This document shows positions 1-12,584 of a stretch of 64,000 bases of DNA, piece after piece. Every line of letters begins with the position of its first letter. The stretch's first letter is position 1. The notes beneath the pieces are model-generated. The model saw nothing but the letters and a program-made list of their open reading frames with translations, was not told the DNA's origin and searched no databases. This DNA comes from Salminus brasiliensis. Its lineage: Eukaryota > Chordata > Actinopteri > Characiformes > Bryconidae. The stretch is from contig NC_132888.1 of the NCBI RefSeq assembly GCF_030463535.1, positions 23,835,269-23,899,268 of the forward strand. Direction: 5' to 3'. Position numbers and translations under genes: made by a program.

Positions 1-2009
1 CAAATGACCACAGATAGTCTGATAATTAGAAATGACCACTGACGTAGCGCCATCACTTTGTAGTAGGTGTCATGGCAAAGATGAAAAAAATATATATATA
101 ATATATTATTTTATATATTATAATTATATTATATATTATATATAATAAAGCCCATTTCCATTCCAACCACAGTTATTTTTCATTTCTTAACTGTCTTAAC
201 TGAACAGTTTGGTGAGCTCTGTCCTGATAGGCTGGTTTACAGGCACTGCATCTTACACAAAAGCTATGTAGCACAGCATAGCATAGCCTTTTAGCACTGT
301 ACGATGTGGAGTTAGCTTTTAGCCTAGCATGGCTACAATGCTTTTGTACTTCCCTTGCACAGACAGTGGTGCAGCAAATCCACGGTCACAAAGGCCTGGC
401 TCATGTAGCAGCTCTGGAACATCATTGTTTAGGCCTACCACAGGGCACGACAGCAGCGATCACCACCTTTATAATAATGCTAATTCAGAATTCTGCCGTC
501 TCCAGGTATGGAGAATCGTTTCTCCTGAGGAGGGGGCAGGGTTTGGCTGGATGAGGCAGAGACTGGCCATTAGAAGGAGATGGTGAAGTGATCCGCAGGC
601 CCTGAATGGCACTAGGACCCTGTGACCCCACCATGTTTTGTTATTCCATTAGCATGGGATTGTCTGGAACAGGGCTACCTATGGGGGGGGGGTTCTCAGT
701 TCAAGATTTCCAATGTCTGTACTGTATAAACACCATCGATGCACTCGATCATCACTTAAACGATCGTACCTTCCCAGGTCAAATGAGTCTCGCTGAAACA
801 GCTTTACTCTCTACAACAATACACTTGAACCCAGGTGACCCCCCCACCCTCCCTCCGGCCCATCTCTCCCCCTCAACAGGACTTTCCCCTTTCAGCGAAC
901 ATGACATCATGCCAGCAGATTGGACTAATTGGAAGTCTGTCTTAGTGCCATTAATTCCACCACCTAATTATAGGCTGGCACTGTGCATTTATGCATGCTA
1001 TTAGCGGTGCGAGGGGCGGACGTTTCCCCCCTAAACCACTGTTGTCACGGTCGGGCAGATTAATACAATTAAAATCCATCTTCCTCATTGCCTCCCACAT
1101 TCAATTACTCATGCGCAGCTGATTGTGTGTGAGTGTGTGGTTGCCTAGGACCGTACAGAGACGGCAGGACCCGCTGACGTTAGCGCGCTAGTGCGTTATT
1201 AACGTCAATGGATTCAGTATAACAAAAGCTTCCGCAGTTTGGGAGCTTTCCTGAGGCCTCCGTGCACAGGCCTTTGTCTTGTCCGTGCCTGTGTGATCTG
1301 TACTGGTTCTGTACGGGTTAATGGAGAGGGCAAAAGTGACAGCCAGGCCGGATAGCATCAGCATCAGCGCTGGTTCGTTTGGACGCTCCGGTCCACCCTT
1401 GTCCGCTGCACCCTGAGGCAACTAGCCAGACTATCAGCATATCGAGCTGGACCAAACACGGAGGTGGACCAAAGCTGGAGCAAAGCTGCCCTTTATTTCT
1501 TTACTTTTCTTTACCAAGTTTATTTCAAACGCTGCAGAGACATAAAAGTGTCTGATCCTAAGTATTTTTATTCAATTTCCCCCCAGAAAGAAGTATTTTT
1601 AGGGGCGGTTGGGGGTTGAAGAGGCTTTATGTGCACATAAAAAAAACAAACCTTGTAAAATGCAATGTTCTTCATCGCTGAGTTAACCACCGTGGCGCAG
1701 TCTACAGCAATAAGACCCTTCTCAGAACCAGTGCCCAGTAACAGTAACAGTCAGGGAATAATCTTGTGACGTTCAAAAAACCCTGGATCAAAGAGCTCTG
1801 CGGATGGGGGAAGGTTTTGTCTGTAATGTGGCTTCTGTTTAATAAAATACATAAATAGAGCCAATAGTTTTGTTGACGTATTTCCCCATTGCTCCCAAAT
1901 GTGTGTTACTGCGCAACTACAGGGACTTCTGTACAAACTGGTGAGGACATTCCTTGGAAATAGAAGTTTGTAATAACACTTTCTCCAGTCGACAGGCCAT
2001 AGGTGTTGT
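1..2009. other. intergenic, no gene recognised
   Basis: Apart from an AT-only low-complexity stretch at about 88-146, I see no exon-like sequence or recognisable repeat. Open frames here (for example 606-1004 plus, 1188-1421 minus) show no known family and no splice-site support. Confidence 0.5.
88..146. repeat. AT-rich low-complexity/palindromic stretch
   Basis: The segment is almost only A and T with overlapping TATATTATA-type motifs that can fold back on themselves. It is simple-sequence DNA. Confidence 0.8.
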
Positions 2010-2496
2010 AAGCTGCCCGCATCAGATTCAAAACCCTGATGCTGGCCTACAAAGCCAAGAACGGACCAGCCCCTCAGTACTTCATGGCAATGGTCAAAAG
2101 CTGATCTGCACTAAGAGCCCTTCGAGCTTCAAGTGCAGCTCGGCTCGACCCGCCATCCCTTAAAATCAGCGGAAGACAAGCGCCCAGACTTTTTTCTGTC
2201 CTGCACCAAAGTGGTGGAACGAGCTTCCCCTGGGTGTCCGAATGGCCGAGTCCAACGCTCGCTGTCTTCAAACGCAGACTGAAGACCCACCTCTTCCAAG
2301 AGTACTTGGCCGAATATCAGAGTACTATGGTCTCCTTATTGACTTGTGTTTAGTAATGTCTAAGCTTAGAGGTATCTTTGAACTATTAGTCTATTCTAAC
2401 TAGCTAAAGTTTTCTTGAGTAAATAACAAAGCACTTTGTAAGTCGCTCTGGAGAAGAGCATCTGCTAAATGCCTTAAATGTAAATGTAAATGTAAG
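2010..2496 (+). mobile_element. L2-clade LINE, 5'-truncated 3' end
   Basis: This fragment aligns by eye with 13696-14187 of the larger L2 copy: the same segment encoding [14 protein letters not shown], the WWNELPLG-type C-terminal region (broken here), then the family 3' tail GTAAGTCGCTCTGGA and a terminal (AAATGT)n run. Start within the RT C-terminal region and end at the tail is the usual 5'-truncated LINE insertion. The frame is broken. Confidence 0.88.
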
Positions 2497-5400
2497 GGTT
2501 TAAAGGAAAGCAGGCGCTGACCAGATTTGATCAGTTCTTTGCTCTGTAAATCTGTTAGAAATTTTTTAGGCCTCAAATGAATGCTGCTTTTTCTAAACTG
2601 GAATATGTTAAGATACAGAGATGTCTTATAAACACACTGATAATTGCCGGCAAGAAAGTTTTGGTTAGCAGAACTTTACATGAGCTTTCTGAAAGTTGCA
2701 ATTCTGATCCTTAGAAATTCCCTCTGTTGAGTTTTCTGGACGTTCCTACCATGTTTTTCTTTAACTTTTTGGTTCATTCTCACATTGGAACATGGGCGGT
2801 TTTTACATTTGGTACGCATAAAGCAAGTTCATCATTGAAACTTTTTATTATCAGTGTAAATTCAGAAAATATGCTATGCTAAATAAATGTTTTTAGTTTA
2901 AAAAGTTGTATTTTGGTCATCTTTTTAATGTTTTTTATTGTTTCTTTTTAATCAGTGTTTTTATTGTATTGTACTTTAATTATTGCATTTTAATTATTGG
3001 TTTTGAGAAAGTTGTGTAAGAAACGTTCTAATAACCCTGTGGTGCAAACCATTGTTATGTGGCCTGTTTTCAGAACAACCCTGGACCTTTTTATTTCTGT
3101 AATCTTACAGGTTAACCTTCCTGGAACTTTTAAAAACATTGCTAGCTGGAAGTTTACCGTAATTAACAAATTCGGGCCTCTCTTTTCAGCCAAATTTTGA
3201 AGCCAGGCTTGTCTGGTCACATTGAATACTACACTGCACAGCACTGTACTGTAAAAAAAAAAATCATCAATAAAAAATATCATCAACAAAAGCTACTAAA
3301 AGAATGATTACATGACAGGAAATTGGGCATTAAATTATAATAGAGAATTTCCATCACTTTCTATCTGGCTGTATAATTAATGTATTAAGATGCAAGCAGT
3401 CATGCAAAGCTCTGCTGGAAAGAACTTCACGGGATAGTTCACCATGGTGGTGATAGGATCCAGACATCTGAGTTTGAGAGTTGGTGGCTTTGGTGGCTTT
3501 GGGTAACAAATAAGATTCAAAGATAATAACTTTTAATACATTTAATAGATTTAAACATTACCAGCACTGTAATGACATCAGAGTCAGTTCTACTAAAATG
3601 CCAAACTTCACCTCAAACCACTCTAGACGACAGTTCACGTCTTCTTAAAATAGGAATTAGAAAAAAAGGTACGTGGAATTCCCCTTTAACTACTCAAAGT
3701 AAATGCCGAAATGGGAAAAGCCTGAGGGAGAAATACAATACTCCCCTATAGAACAGCTGCACCTGTAGGCCAGAAGCTCATATGACCTGACTGTGTATAC
3801 GCCTGTTGGTTAAATGCAAATTCCACCAAATCTACCAAAATTCTGTAGAACGTTCCCCAGACCTTCTGCCTAAGTGGCCCATGACCGATTTCTGATAGGA
3901 TAAGGGACAGGAATCCTGGTAAAACGTGGTCAAATGTGGGTAAATAAGTTTTGGGGTCTTTGGGGACTGTTTTGTCTTTGTCTGGAAGTCCTACATGCGC
4001 CTCTCTGTCATGAATGACTTAAAAACTCCAGACTCTCCAGACGTCTGGTCCCCATCACCACCACTGTAAACAACTTTGCCTTAGTAAGAATTGTCTAGAG
4101 CCGAGCGTTTGACACCAAAACACTCAACTGAACAGCTTGTTTACATCCAATCCATTTCATCCTGCAGAGGAATTCCCCCTTTAACTAACTGATGTATCGA
4201 GCAGTGATGATTGCCAGCAATCGGACGCCATGTTCGCAACCCATCCTTCATTCCTTCACTCCGGAACCCGGACATGCTCATTATCAACCCCATCCCAGAG
4301 CTGAATTCAGGGAGGTCTGAGGGATGAGATTACATGTAGAATGGAGGGACTGTACCCAGTCTGTTTGTTTGCTTGAAGTGTTGCCTTTTAAAAGCCGAGG
4401 GCCGTCCTTCAGCACTGTCAGCCCGCTGTTGTTGGAGCAGCTTGGGCCCTCGGCAACACAACACCATTTGTTTCTAATTGGCGGGATTCCTTCCCCTCCG
4501 CTGAGGCTCTGACCAATCACAGACCAGCTGCATGGAAAAAGAGTCTCCTCCTCACCATGGCGACCGCTCCTCCCTGCCTCTCCTTGTTGGCGGGTTCTCT
4601 CACGGCCTCTCTCTCATAGGCTGACCGGCAGACGGTGACGTGTGACCAGTCGGTACTGGTAGAAACTCAGGGCGGGAACCGGTGTGTTTTGCCCCCCTCA
4701 AGGCAGGGCTTTACACACTCCAGCAGTCAAGCAGAAGAAAAAAGAGGGGTAGTGTCGAGCCTTTTACAGTAGGGTGTGTTTTCCAGATTTCCTCCGAGTT
4801 GGGGATTCGGTTGATTATTAGGGTGTCATTTCTGTCCATTTGAAGCTTGGGTGTCCTTCATCAGAACCAGAATGTGGTTCAGACTGGAAAACAGGCATTT
4901 CTGCTGGTGTCAGCCCTCCATAGCCACACACATGAAATATAATCATTAAACTTGTATTATTGCATTCATGTGCATTCATTATCATTGCATTGCATTAATG
5001 TGTGAATCTATTTAACATCTCATTTCCAGGGGTTATCCATGACATGAGCCAGATCCATAAGTATTTCAACAGCGGCACATATTCATATTTATGTGAAATG
5101 GTCTCTGTACCCCACCCCAATAGACTTAAAATGAAGCCTTCGGAGTGTAATTGATATGTAGACCTTCAGAACAATTCACTACACCGCTCCCTCCATCTTC
5201 ACAGGCTCAAAAGTAATCGGACAATTAGCTGAGAAGCAGTTTCGTGGCGAGATATGGCCTGATCCCTCACTATTTCATGACAAATTAAGGAGATAAAGGG
5301 AGATGGGGTTGCTTCCAAGTGGTAGCTGTTCTTGCGAACTGTTAATATAAGGTCCAAGGTGGTGTTGATGCCAGTGAAGGAGATTTGCAAGATGGCAGAC

Positions 5401-5940
5401 GTGTTAGGAGTGGGCAAATGAACAGTTGGGTATGTTTTTTTAAAAGATGGAACGCGCCGGTGAGCCAGGAGGGCCACCGTAGGCCGCTAAAGTACGTGAA
5501 CTTCCTTGGTGATGAGAAACCCTAGGCAATATCTGGTCAAGTCAAGTCAGGAACACTCAGGTGTAATCAGGAGACGCCTTCATGCAAGTAAACACTGAGA
5601 GTTTGCTTCAAGATGCAAACCAACAGCTAAGGCAGATTAGACTGATAGACATTGCTGACGAAGTGTATAGAGCTATAGATGTTGCTCATGGTCAGTCAAG
5701 TGCTGCGAAAGTGGTGGAATGGCACCTCACCCTTCAGATGAGTAATGATCTAAGACAAACCATGAGAGCTTTTCAAGACTTCTTAAAGAACTGGGATGTA
5801 CTTCGGTCACCTGATCTCAACCCAGATGAGCAGCTTTTGACTTACTGAGGACTAAACTGGCAGAGTTGAGGCAGAAAGAGCGCCTCAGCGGCTGCGGTAA
5901 TGGCTCGGCTAAGCATCTCAAGAGAGGATACTTTTGAACA
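2497..5940. other. intergenic, no gene recognised
   Basis: AT-rich up to about 4.2 kb, then more mixed. Open frames on both strands at 2990-3289 and 4284-4520 are short, overlapping and without family. At 5582-5848 an 88-codon frame has a plausible amino-acid mix but no recognised domain. Confidence 0.5.
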
Positions 5941-5946
5941 TGTGGA

Positions 5947-5982
5947 AAGTCTAGTCAGATACTTATGGATCTGACTAGACTT
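5947..5982. repeat. perfect 14-bp inverted repeat with 8-nt loop
   Basis: Arms 5947-5960 and 5969-5982 (AAGTCTAGTCAGAT and its exact complement) flank the spacer ACTTATGG. They form an uninterrupted 14-bp stem. The right arm ends where the SINE head begins. Confidence 0.9.
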
Positions 5983-6210
5983 GGGGCAGTGGAGGCGCAG
6001 CAGTTAGAGCTCCATGCTATTGCTGACAGGGTTGTGGGTTTGACACCTGGGCTCAGCAAGCTGCTAGTGTTGGGCCCTTGAGCAAGGCCCTTCACCCTAT
6101 CTGCTCCCTAGGCGCCGCAGAAATGGCTGCCCACTGCTCCGGGCACGTGTGCTCACAAATTCCATCTGTGCCCATCACAAATGGTCAGTGTGGTTGTTTA
6201 ATAGGTCAGG
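5982..6210 (+). mobile_element. tRNA-headed SINE (family A)
   Basis: The segment begins GGGGCAGTGGAGGCGCAGCA, an A-box-like head, has a degenerate B-box (GGGTTTGACACC) near 6036, and then the body TTGGGCCCTTGAGCAAGG and CTGCCCACTGCTCCGGGC. I recognise this as a repeat common in catfish and characin genomes. A shorter relative lies at 29394-29520. Insertion borders are not certain. Confidence 0.75.
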
Positions 6211-6387
6211 AAAAATGTTCTTTTTACCTTAACGCACTCACCCCATTTGGAATACTTGGAGTGATACTGTAATATTGACTGACAAAATCATAGGACAATG
6301 TTTTTTTAACACCAATTCTAGTAAATAATTCCTTAAACAAAAATCAAGAACATTAGATCACTGTCAGTGTCTCCACATAATAGCATG

Positions 6388-7001
6388 TGTCATGGCGTGT
6401 TAGGCCAGACGTGAAGGGCTGAACACTCTGAAGGGCTGAAGAGGGTTTATTTAACAAAACCAGCTAAAACACAAGGGGTGCAAAACCGTGAACACAACCA
6501 GAATGTGACAACCAAAATGGCGAACACAACAAACCTGGGACTGGGAGGAGCCGGGAGCTGAGCAGACATTAATGGGCTACACAGGGGATAGAGCCGTGCT
6601 CTAATAACTAGAGAGGGGTAGCTGGGGAAACAGCCACTAGATCACACGGCAAGGCCAACCTAACCTGAAATAGCAGCATGCCGCCGCAAGCGTGGGTCGC
6701 CTTGCTTGGACATGGGTAATCTGAGAACCTGAGGGAGACCTGAACACACCGAGATGTGTGAGGAACCTCAGGGCATCCTAGTGGTTCCAGGCGGTTCAAT
6801 TCTCAGCAGAGAACGATGGTGTAGAGGCACCATAAGTACCCCCAGTCCCAGGTGTAACACATGAACCAAATGAACATGAATCGACTCACATGAACGGAAC
6901 CAAACACACATGAACATAAACAAGGGGGAAGTCTTTATTTGGGCCTGTGGGCAGCGGCTCGGGATCGCTCCGGGGGAGGGCGCGATACAGAGTGCCTGAC
7001 A
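6388..7001 (-). mobile_element. probable solo LTR with 5-bp target duplication
   Basis: The element opens TGTCA and closes TGACA, the TG...CA ends of LTRs, and is flanked by GCATG at 6383-6387 and 7002-7006. It is 614 bp long with no coding capacity. On the minus strand an AATAAA occurs near its 5' part (6934-6939), which suggests but does not prove minus orientation. No internal retroelement region or second LTR is present, so recombination to a solo LTR is inferred. A non-autonomous DNA element is the alternative. Confidence 0.55.
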
Positions 7002-7006
7002 GCATG

Positions 7007-10000
7007 AATGCTGTTTTTTGGTTTAAATGCATGTTTTCCTAAATTCAGTTTTAAAAAAGTATTTAATAATTAATAGTACCGAAAAATATAATACAGTAAT
7101 AACATTTAATAGTATCTACAAAAAAGTATTTAATAATTACGTTTTTGAAACAGCAGCTGTAAACCACAAAGAGTGGTTCCCACCACAGCATCCACCAACC
7201 AGCAGCTGAAACATGATGCAGAGGCCTGATCCCAGAGGCAGATGTTTAGAGGCAGGAATGATACTTGAGCCTCAGCACAGATGTGGAAAGCCCCACTCAA
7301 CTGACAATGGATATTGCTGCATGTTCCCATACGGACAGGCGCTTATGCTTGACCACTGCTTGTCCATTTTAATACCAGATCTCTTTTGACAACGGCACGC
7401 AAAACTTTCATTGCTCTATCCCTTCACTCATTCGTTCTGTTCTTGGCCTCCTTTCCAATAACCACGCCCGTTCCTAATCACTGAAGGCTTTGTGTAATAT
7501 TACAGATGCAGGGATTAGGTTAGGAGTTCCGCGTCGTTTTTAATATCACTGCCGGTCCAGGGCTCTCGCTGTATGTCCACACAAGTGGCACAGTCAGAAT
7601 TTCATTTTAGGGCTGTCCAGCAAGAACTGTGAGAACTACCACCCAGCTGCATGGAGCACTATGGTGGGTCCAGGCCTGCCTTTTCCTTCTTTGAGCTTAG
7701 TCATATGCTAATAAACCATGTTTATGGAAGAGATATATGTGTAAATACCCTTGTAATGATTCTGTGGTTTGTCTATGGAATCACTCAAAATCAGCATCAC
7801 CGTTCTTCAGCCAATCACTGGCGTCCACCTGTGTAAAAAGACTGCTGTGTTCAGAAGTGATGTCACATCTCTCCCTCCTTCCTCCCCACCCCCACCACCT
7901 TTAGTTTGGCCCTCAACGGATGCCTGGGGGTGGCCGGATCTGTGAGAGTCCCGATGCTGCAAGACCTGGGTTGACGCCGAGGCCTTTGCCAAAGATTAAC
8001 TGCCCTCATGTCTCCAGAGTCTTCTGCTAGAACTGAAGCTACACCCCTGGGTGGACACATCTATGAAAAGTCACATAGCCTGCTAATCTGGAGAGCTCTT
8101 GTCTAATATGCTGTAAGAACAAGAACAAGTGTGTGCCGACTGGGAGGGAGTTTGCAGTTTGCAGGGGAGGGTAATCGAATCTAGATGCTACGGTTCTGAT
8201 GAAAGGGAGCGTAACAGGATTAAACACATTGTAGTGAGCTTTCTGAAACATGTCCCAGTCCCATAGGAGGCCTTCTGACGGAGCTGCGGGAGGCCATTTT
8301 TTCCTATTCCACCAGACAATAGCACTGATCTTCTGGTAATAAACACATGGGTTCGCAAGTTTCTTGACAGTTGCTGTCCATAAAAAGATCATCTGACGGT
8401 TATCTTCATCTGCTGAAAAATTCGAAGTCGCCAATCTCACCAGGAAGTCCAGGAAGCAGATTAGGAGAACATGTACCGGATATACAGATGAAGAACGTGA
8501 AGAACGCCCTCTTTGAAGTTCTGCTTGTCTCGCTTGCCAATCAGACTTCACTTTTTTCCAGGAGGAAAGAGCATGATGAGCTAATGACTGGCTGCACAGA
8601 TAAACTGCTCTCGAATAGGTCTGCGATAGCAATCTCCAGCCCTGTGCGCCTGTCCTGATGAGCCTGGAAGCCCAAGTGCAGAAAAGCCATGCAGTCTCAG
8701 CGAGGCCTTTGTTTAGCTGGACAAAAAAATGGCCAAAGCTTAATGCAATCGCCATGGCCGTCACATGGCAGTCAGCTAGAGGGTCATGCTTTACATCCAG
8801 TTGGGCTCACATTGCTGGAGTAAGCCACTGTGTGTTCTTTCGGAGGTTTCTGATGTCCGCTGTCCTCTCCACTTCCACGCCTCAGTCCACCCCCATCGTC
8901 GCGGATTACAAGCCTCCCTGTCTCAGCCACAATGCAATCACTCAAAGCTTAAAGCTAGAAACACTGGGACTCCTAAGATTAACTCCAGAACAGCCAGCTA
9001 AAGATATCTGGTGCGTGAGCCAAGAGTGCTGGAGAATTCAGAGTGAGGGACATTCCAGGAGGGAAACGATTCAGTGTAGCAGCAGGGACGCAACTTAAAA
9101 ACCAGCCTCGGGATCACATTGCAAGTGGTGGTGGATTGGTAAAGCTAAGCTAATTCCAATTTGGCTTCCCTTGCAATGTCGATACTAACCGAGTTTGAAA
9201 AGCTTAACTGTAATATTGAGGGTTTTTATACCAAAAACGGACCAAATGATTCGATTGTGAGTAGCAGTAGAAGTCTTACTGAGAGGACAGCTGAAGCTAA
9301 CTATCATATTTTACTATTCATTAGTCCTTATGGTTCTATACAAGCTTTTATACCGAAAATGAGTAGCGTAGCTTGGGAAAAGAAGCCCCCAGGGTAAGTT
9401 GCCGCCCCCCTCTCCAATTTTCTCTCCTGGTCCGATGAAAAATTCAAAACTAATGTGTACTGAACTCTTTGTTTTAGTCCTGAAGGCTCCCTGTTCTGCA
9501 TATTTTAGGGGTTTTCCTGCACCCAACACATCTTTTTCACCTTCCAACCTTAAAAAAGCCCTTTAACCCTCCACACCCACAACATCACTGGTTTACTTTG
9601 GCCAGTAATGTGCAGTCTTTGTGTACATTACTGTACATTACTGGGATGGACATATTTGCCATGAAAGTCCCAGTAAACAGGACGTGACGTCCTCAGCAAG
9701 AAAAATCAACAGTTTTCCAGCACTGTAAACACAAGGCCTTGCATTTTTTTTGCCACTTCTCAAAATGCAAAATACACCCCTCATTGTCCTCTATGTGTCC
9801 CAGAAATGTCCCACTTTGCCACACGTAATCTGAACATCTCTGTAATGTCTTCCCTGTAATGTATCGGCTTCTCGTCACATGAGTTTTGCCGGGTGCTTTC
9901 CCAGGAATTGCACAGGTCTACCAGTGGTAAATAGCTGTGTCAGCTTCGTCAGAATTGTGTTCACTGTTAACACCATAACTCGTTGAATTACTGGTAAATA

Positions 10001-10820
10001 CCTGGGTAAAGGGCACGCGTGATAGGGGCTTAAAAACATGCCATGGTCTTATATGCTGAAGTCATTCACATATAGAGGATTTAGCCTTGCAGTAAATGAA
10101 CATTAGGCCTTGTTTGCCATAATCTTCCTAAGAATTTTGAAATCTTATGTTTTTTTAAAAAGTCTACATCAGATTCACAATGGCTTTTTTTAAGCTGCTC
10201 TTGTAATGATGGATCCTATCGTCCTTGTAATCTGAACAAATCCCACATCAGAATATCCGAGTCTTTGTGAAAAAACTGCATTAGTGGACATTTCTTCTTA
10301 AGAATAGGTTGTAAATAAAGGCCTGTTGTTCCTGAGAGGAGCTTAAGAACCTCTATATGACAAAAAAAGCAGGTGAAGGTCACCTTAGCAGTGTACCTTG
10401 CAACATTTCAACAGCTAAACCATTGGCAAGCCTTCATACAATAGACTAAGCAGCCGTACACCCAGACACAAAAGCGAACAGGAATGTGAAGTGAGTCACG
10501 GAGGTCAGCCACACTGGTTCTCGGTTTTCTCTGAATATAGCCCTTCCTCCATCTTTCATCTCCATAATTCACCGCTGTGAGGGCCGAAACTGTCCTCTCT
10601 GACCTTACGCACACTCCTGAGCCACAGTTTCCTGGCTTGGAAGAAACGGCTCTCTGTTCGGCAGGAAAGGCCCATGTTGAGAGCCATTTTCAGTGAGATA
10701 GCGAGGTGGCAAGGAGGCTCGCTCTGAGAGAAGAGAGAGAGAGAGAGGCTGTTAAGCCAGGAGCCGAGTGACCAAAACACTAGGGAGTGAACAGAGCACT
10801 GAATCACCAACAAATCATTA
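7007..10820. other. intergenic, no gene recognised
   Basis: No recognised repeat or gene. The longest open frame is 8039-8764 minus (241 codons), overlapped by 8371-8658 and 8658-9098 plus; none shows a known domain. A frame at 9161-9397 plus runs into a perfect GGTAAGT donor-like site. Simple GA run at about 10730-10748. Confidence 0.45.
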
Positions 10821-10824
10821 AATT

Positions 10825-11220
10825 CAAGCACTTTTTAAAAAAAATGTTGTCACAAAGCAGCTTTACACAATCAGTAATTAGTAAAAAGACACACATACAA
10901 AAAAAATGTATAACATAAAAAGACATAAAAAATCGAAGACCCCCAATGATCAAGCCAATGGCAACAGTGGCAAGTAAAAGTCGTCAGACTGGTAGGTGGC
11001 AGCTGGTCTGACGCAGGTAGAGGGGACCTCAGCGGGCAGTCTTCCAGCAGGTTGGGCTGGTTGACCATTTACTCTGAGAAGGTAAGGAGTTAGTTCTGAA
11101 TGGATTTATAGAAAGCAGAGAATGTTGAGCAGTATCAGAGTGTGTCTGGCGACTCCGGCAGGTCTGATCATAACAGCCTAGTTAAAAGGAGAGAGCCAGA
11201 AGGTAACACAGACACAGGAG
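10825..11220. repeat. dispersed fish repeat of unknown class
   Basis: The stretch with CACAAAGCAGCTTTACACAA followed by GACCCCCAATGATCAAGCCA and GGCAACAGTGGCAAG looks like a high-copy fish repeat I have met near many genes, but I cannot name its class. It ends shortly before the L2 element. Confidence 0.35.
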
Positions 11221-11294
11221 CACCCTGAAACACTGGCGTCCATCTACTCCTAACTCCTTATAACCTCATTTACCCACCTTGTTCTAATACCAAT

Positions 11295-12576
11295 GTGATG
11301 GTGACTGGGGGACTCTGGAATTGCCAGTCTGCAGTGCAGAAGGCAGGTTTTATTTCAGCTTTTGCTTCTGCTCGGTCTCTAAACTTCCTGGCACTGACTG
11401 AGACGTGGATCACCCCGGACAACTCTGCAACTCCAGCTACCTTGTCGTCCGCCTTTGCCTTTTCCCACTCTCCACGAAGGACTGGCAGAGGTGGCGGCAC
11501 TGGTTTGCTCCTCTCTCCTCTGTGGCGCTTCACCCCGCTTTTTGCAATTCAGCAATTTTGTTGATGAACTGGATGTTCTCTTGAGTGGATTCTCTGTTGA
11601 CGCCCCACTTATTCTACTCAGCGACTTCAACCTTCCATCACAGAAACTCCAGTCTTCATGCCTTCTTCCATTACTATCCTCTTTTGATCTCATGTTCAAT
11701 CAGTCTGCACCAACACACAGAGCAGGGAACACTCTGGACCTGATCTTCAGCAGACCTGTCCCTGCTCTGGATGTGGCTGTGACTCCTTTGGACTTCTCTG
11801 ATCACCACTTTCTCTCCTTCTCACTCCCCCTCTCTGCTCCTTCAACCACCACTTCTGCAAACTCTTCCACTCTTCACCGCAATCTTCGCTCTGTCTCCCC
11901 CTCAGCTCTCGCCTCAACTGTCCTGACCACTCTTCCTCATCTTGAATCTTTCTCCTCTCTCCCACTTGAAACTGCTTCAGACACTCTCCACTCCTCTATC
12001 TCCACCTCTGTCGACCTTCTCTGCCCTTTCTCACCTAGGTCAGCAAACTCTTCTTCACCTTCCCCGTGGCTGTCGGATGTTCTCCGCAACAACCGTAGAG
12101 AGCTAAGACTGGCTGAAAGGAAGTGGCGGAAGTCACAACACGACTCGGACCTCCACTCTTATCAGTCTCTTCTCTCCAGGTTCAGAACGGAAGTTGCTGC
12201 CGCTAAAGCATCTTACTACAGGGGGAAATTGGAAGCATCTGCATCTGACCCACGCAAACTCTTCACCATCTTCTCCTCTCTCCTCAACCCTCCTACTCCC
12301 CCACCTCCCACTACCCTGTCTGCAGATGATTTTGTCTCCTTCTTTGAAGAAAAGGTTCACAAGATCCGCCGATCTTTCCCCCCTGCCTCTACCCCCCTCT
12401 CTAGACACTGCCCTCCTCCTCCCTCTTCTCTGTCCTGCTTCTCTCCTCTTTCCACAGATGACCTCCTACATCTTCTCACCTCCAATAATCCTACAACCTG
12501 TCCACTAGACCCTGTTCCATCCCCTCTGTTCCAAACATCGCTCCAAACCTCCTTCCTTTCATCTCCTTCATCATAA
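11295..12576 (+). pseudogene. L2 endonuclease and linker region (broken)
   Basis: Two overlapping frames carry the endonuclease. 11295-11564 holds the N-terminal part (SLNFLALTETWITPDN). 11455-12576 (373 codons) holds LILLSDFN at about residues 52-59, GNTLDLIFS at 91-99, SDHHFL at 115-120 and a Ser/Pro-rich linker with RRELRLAERKWRKSQHD. Part of the middle of the endonuclease appears to be missing around 11530-11570, where the frame changes. Confidence 0.85.
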
Positions 12577-12584
12577 ACAGCTCT

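Noticed and set aside
5582..5848. 88-codon frame ending SPDLNPDEQLLTY, recalling the Tc1 SPDLNPIEHLW motif
   Set aside because: The rest of the frame and the nucleotides show no Tc1 similarity; the motif is too short.
11747..12408. Minus-strand frames of 72 and 91 codons over the LINE
   Set aside because: Arg/Glu-rich antisense shadows of the Ser/Pro-rich L2 linker region.
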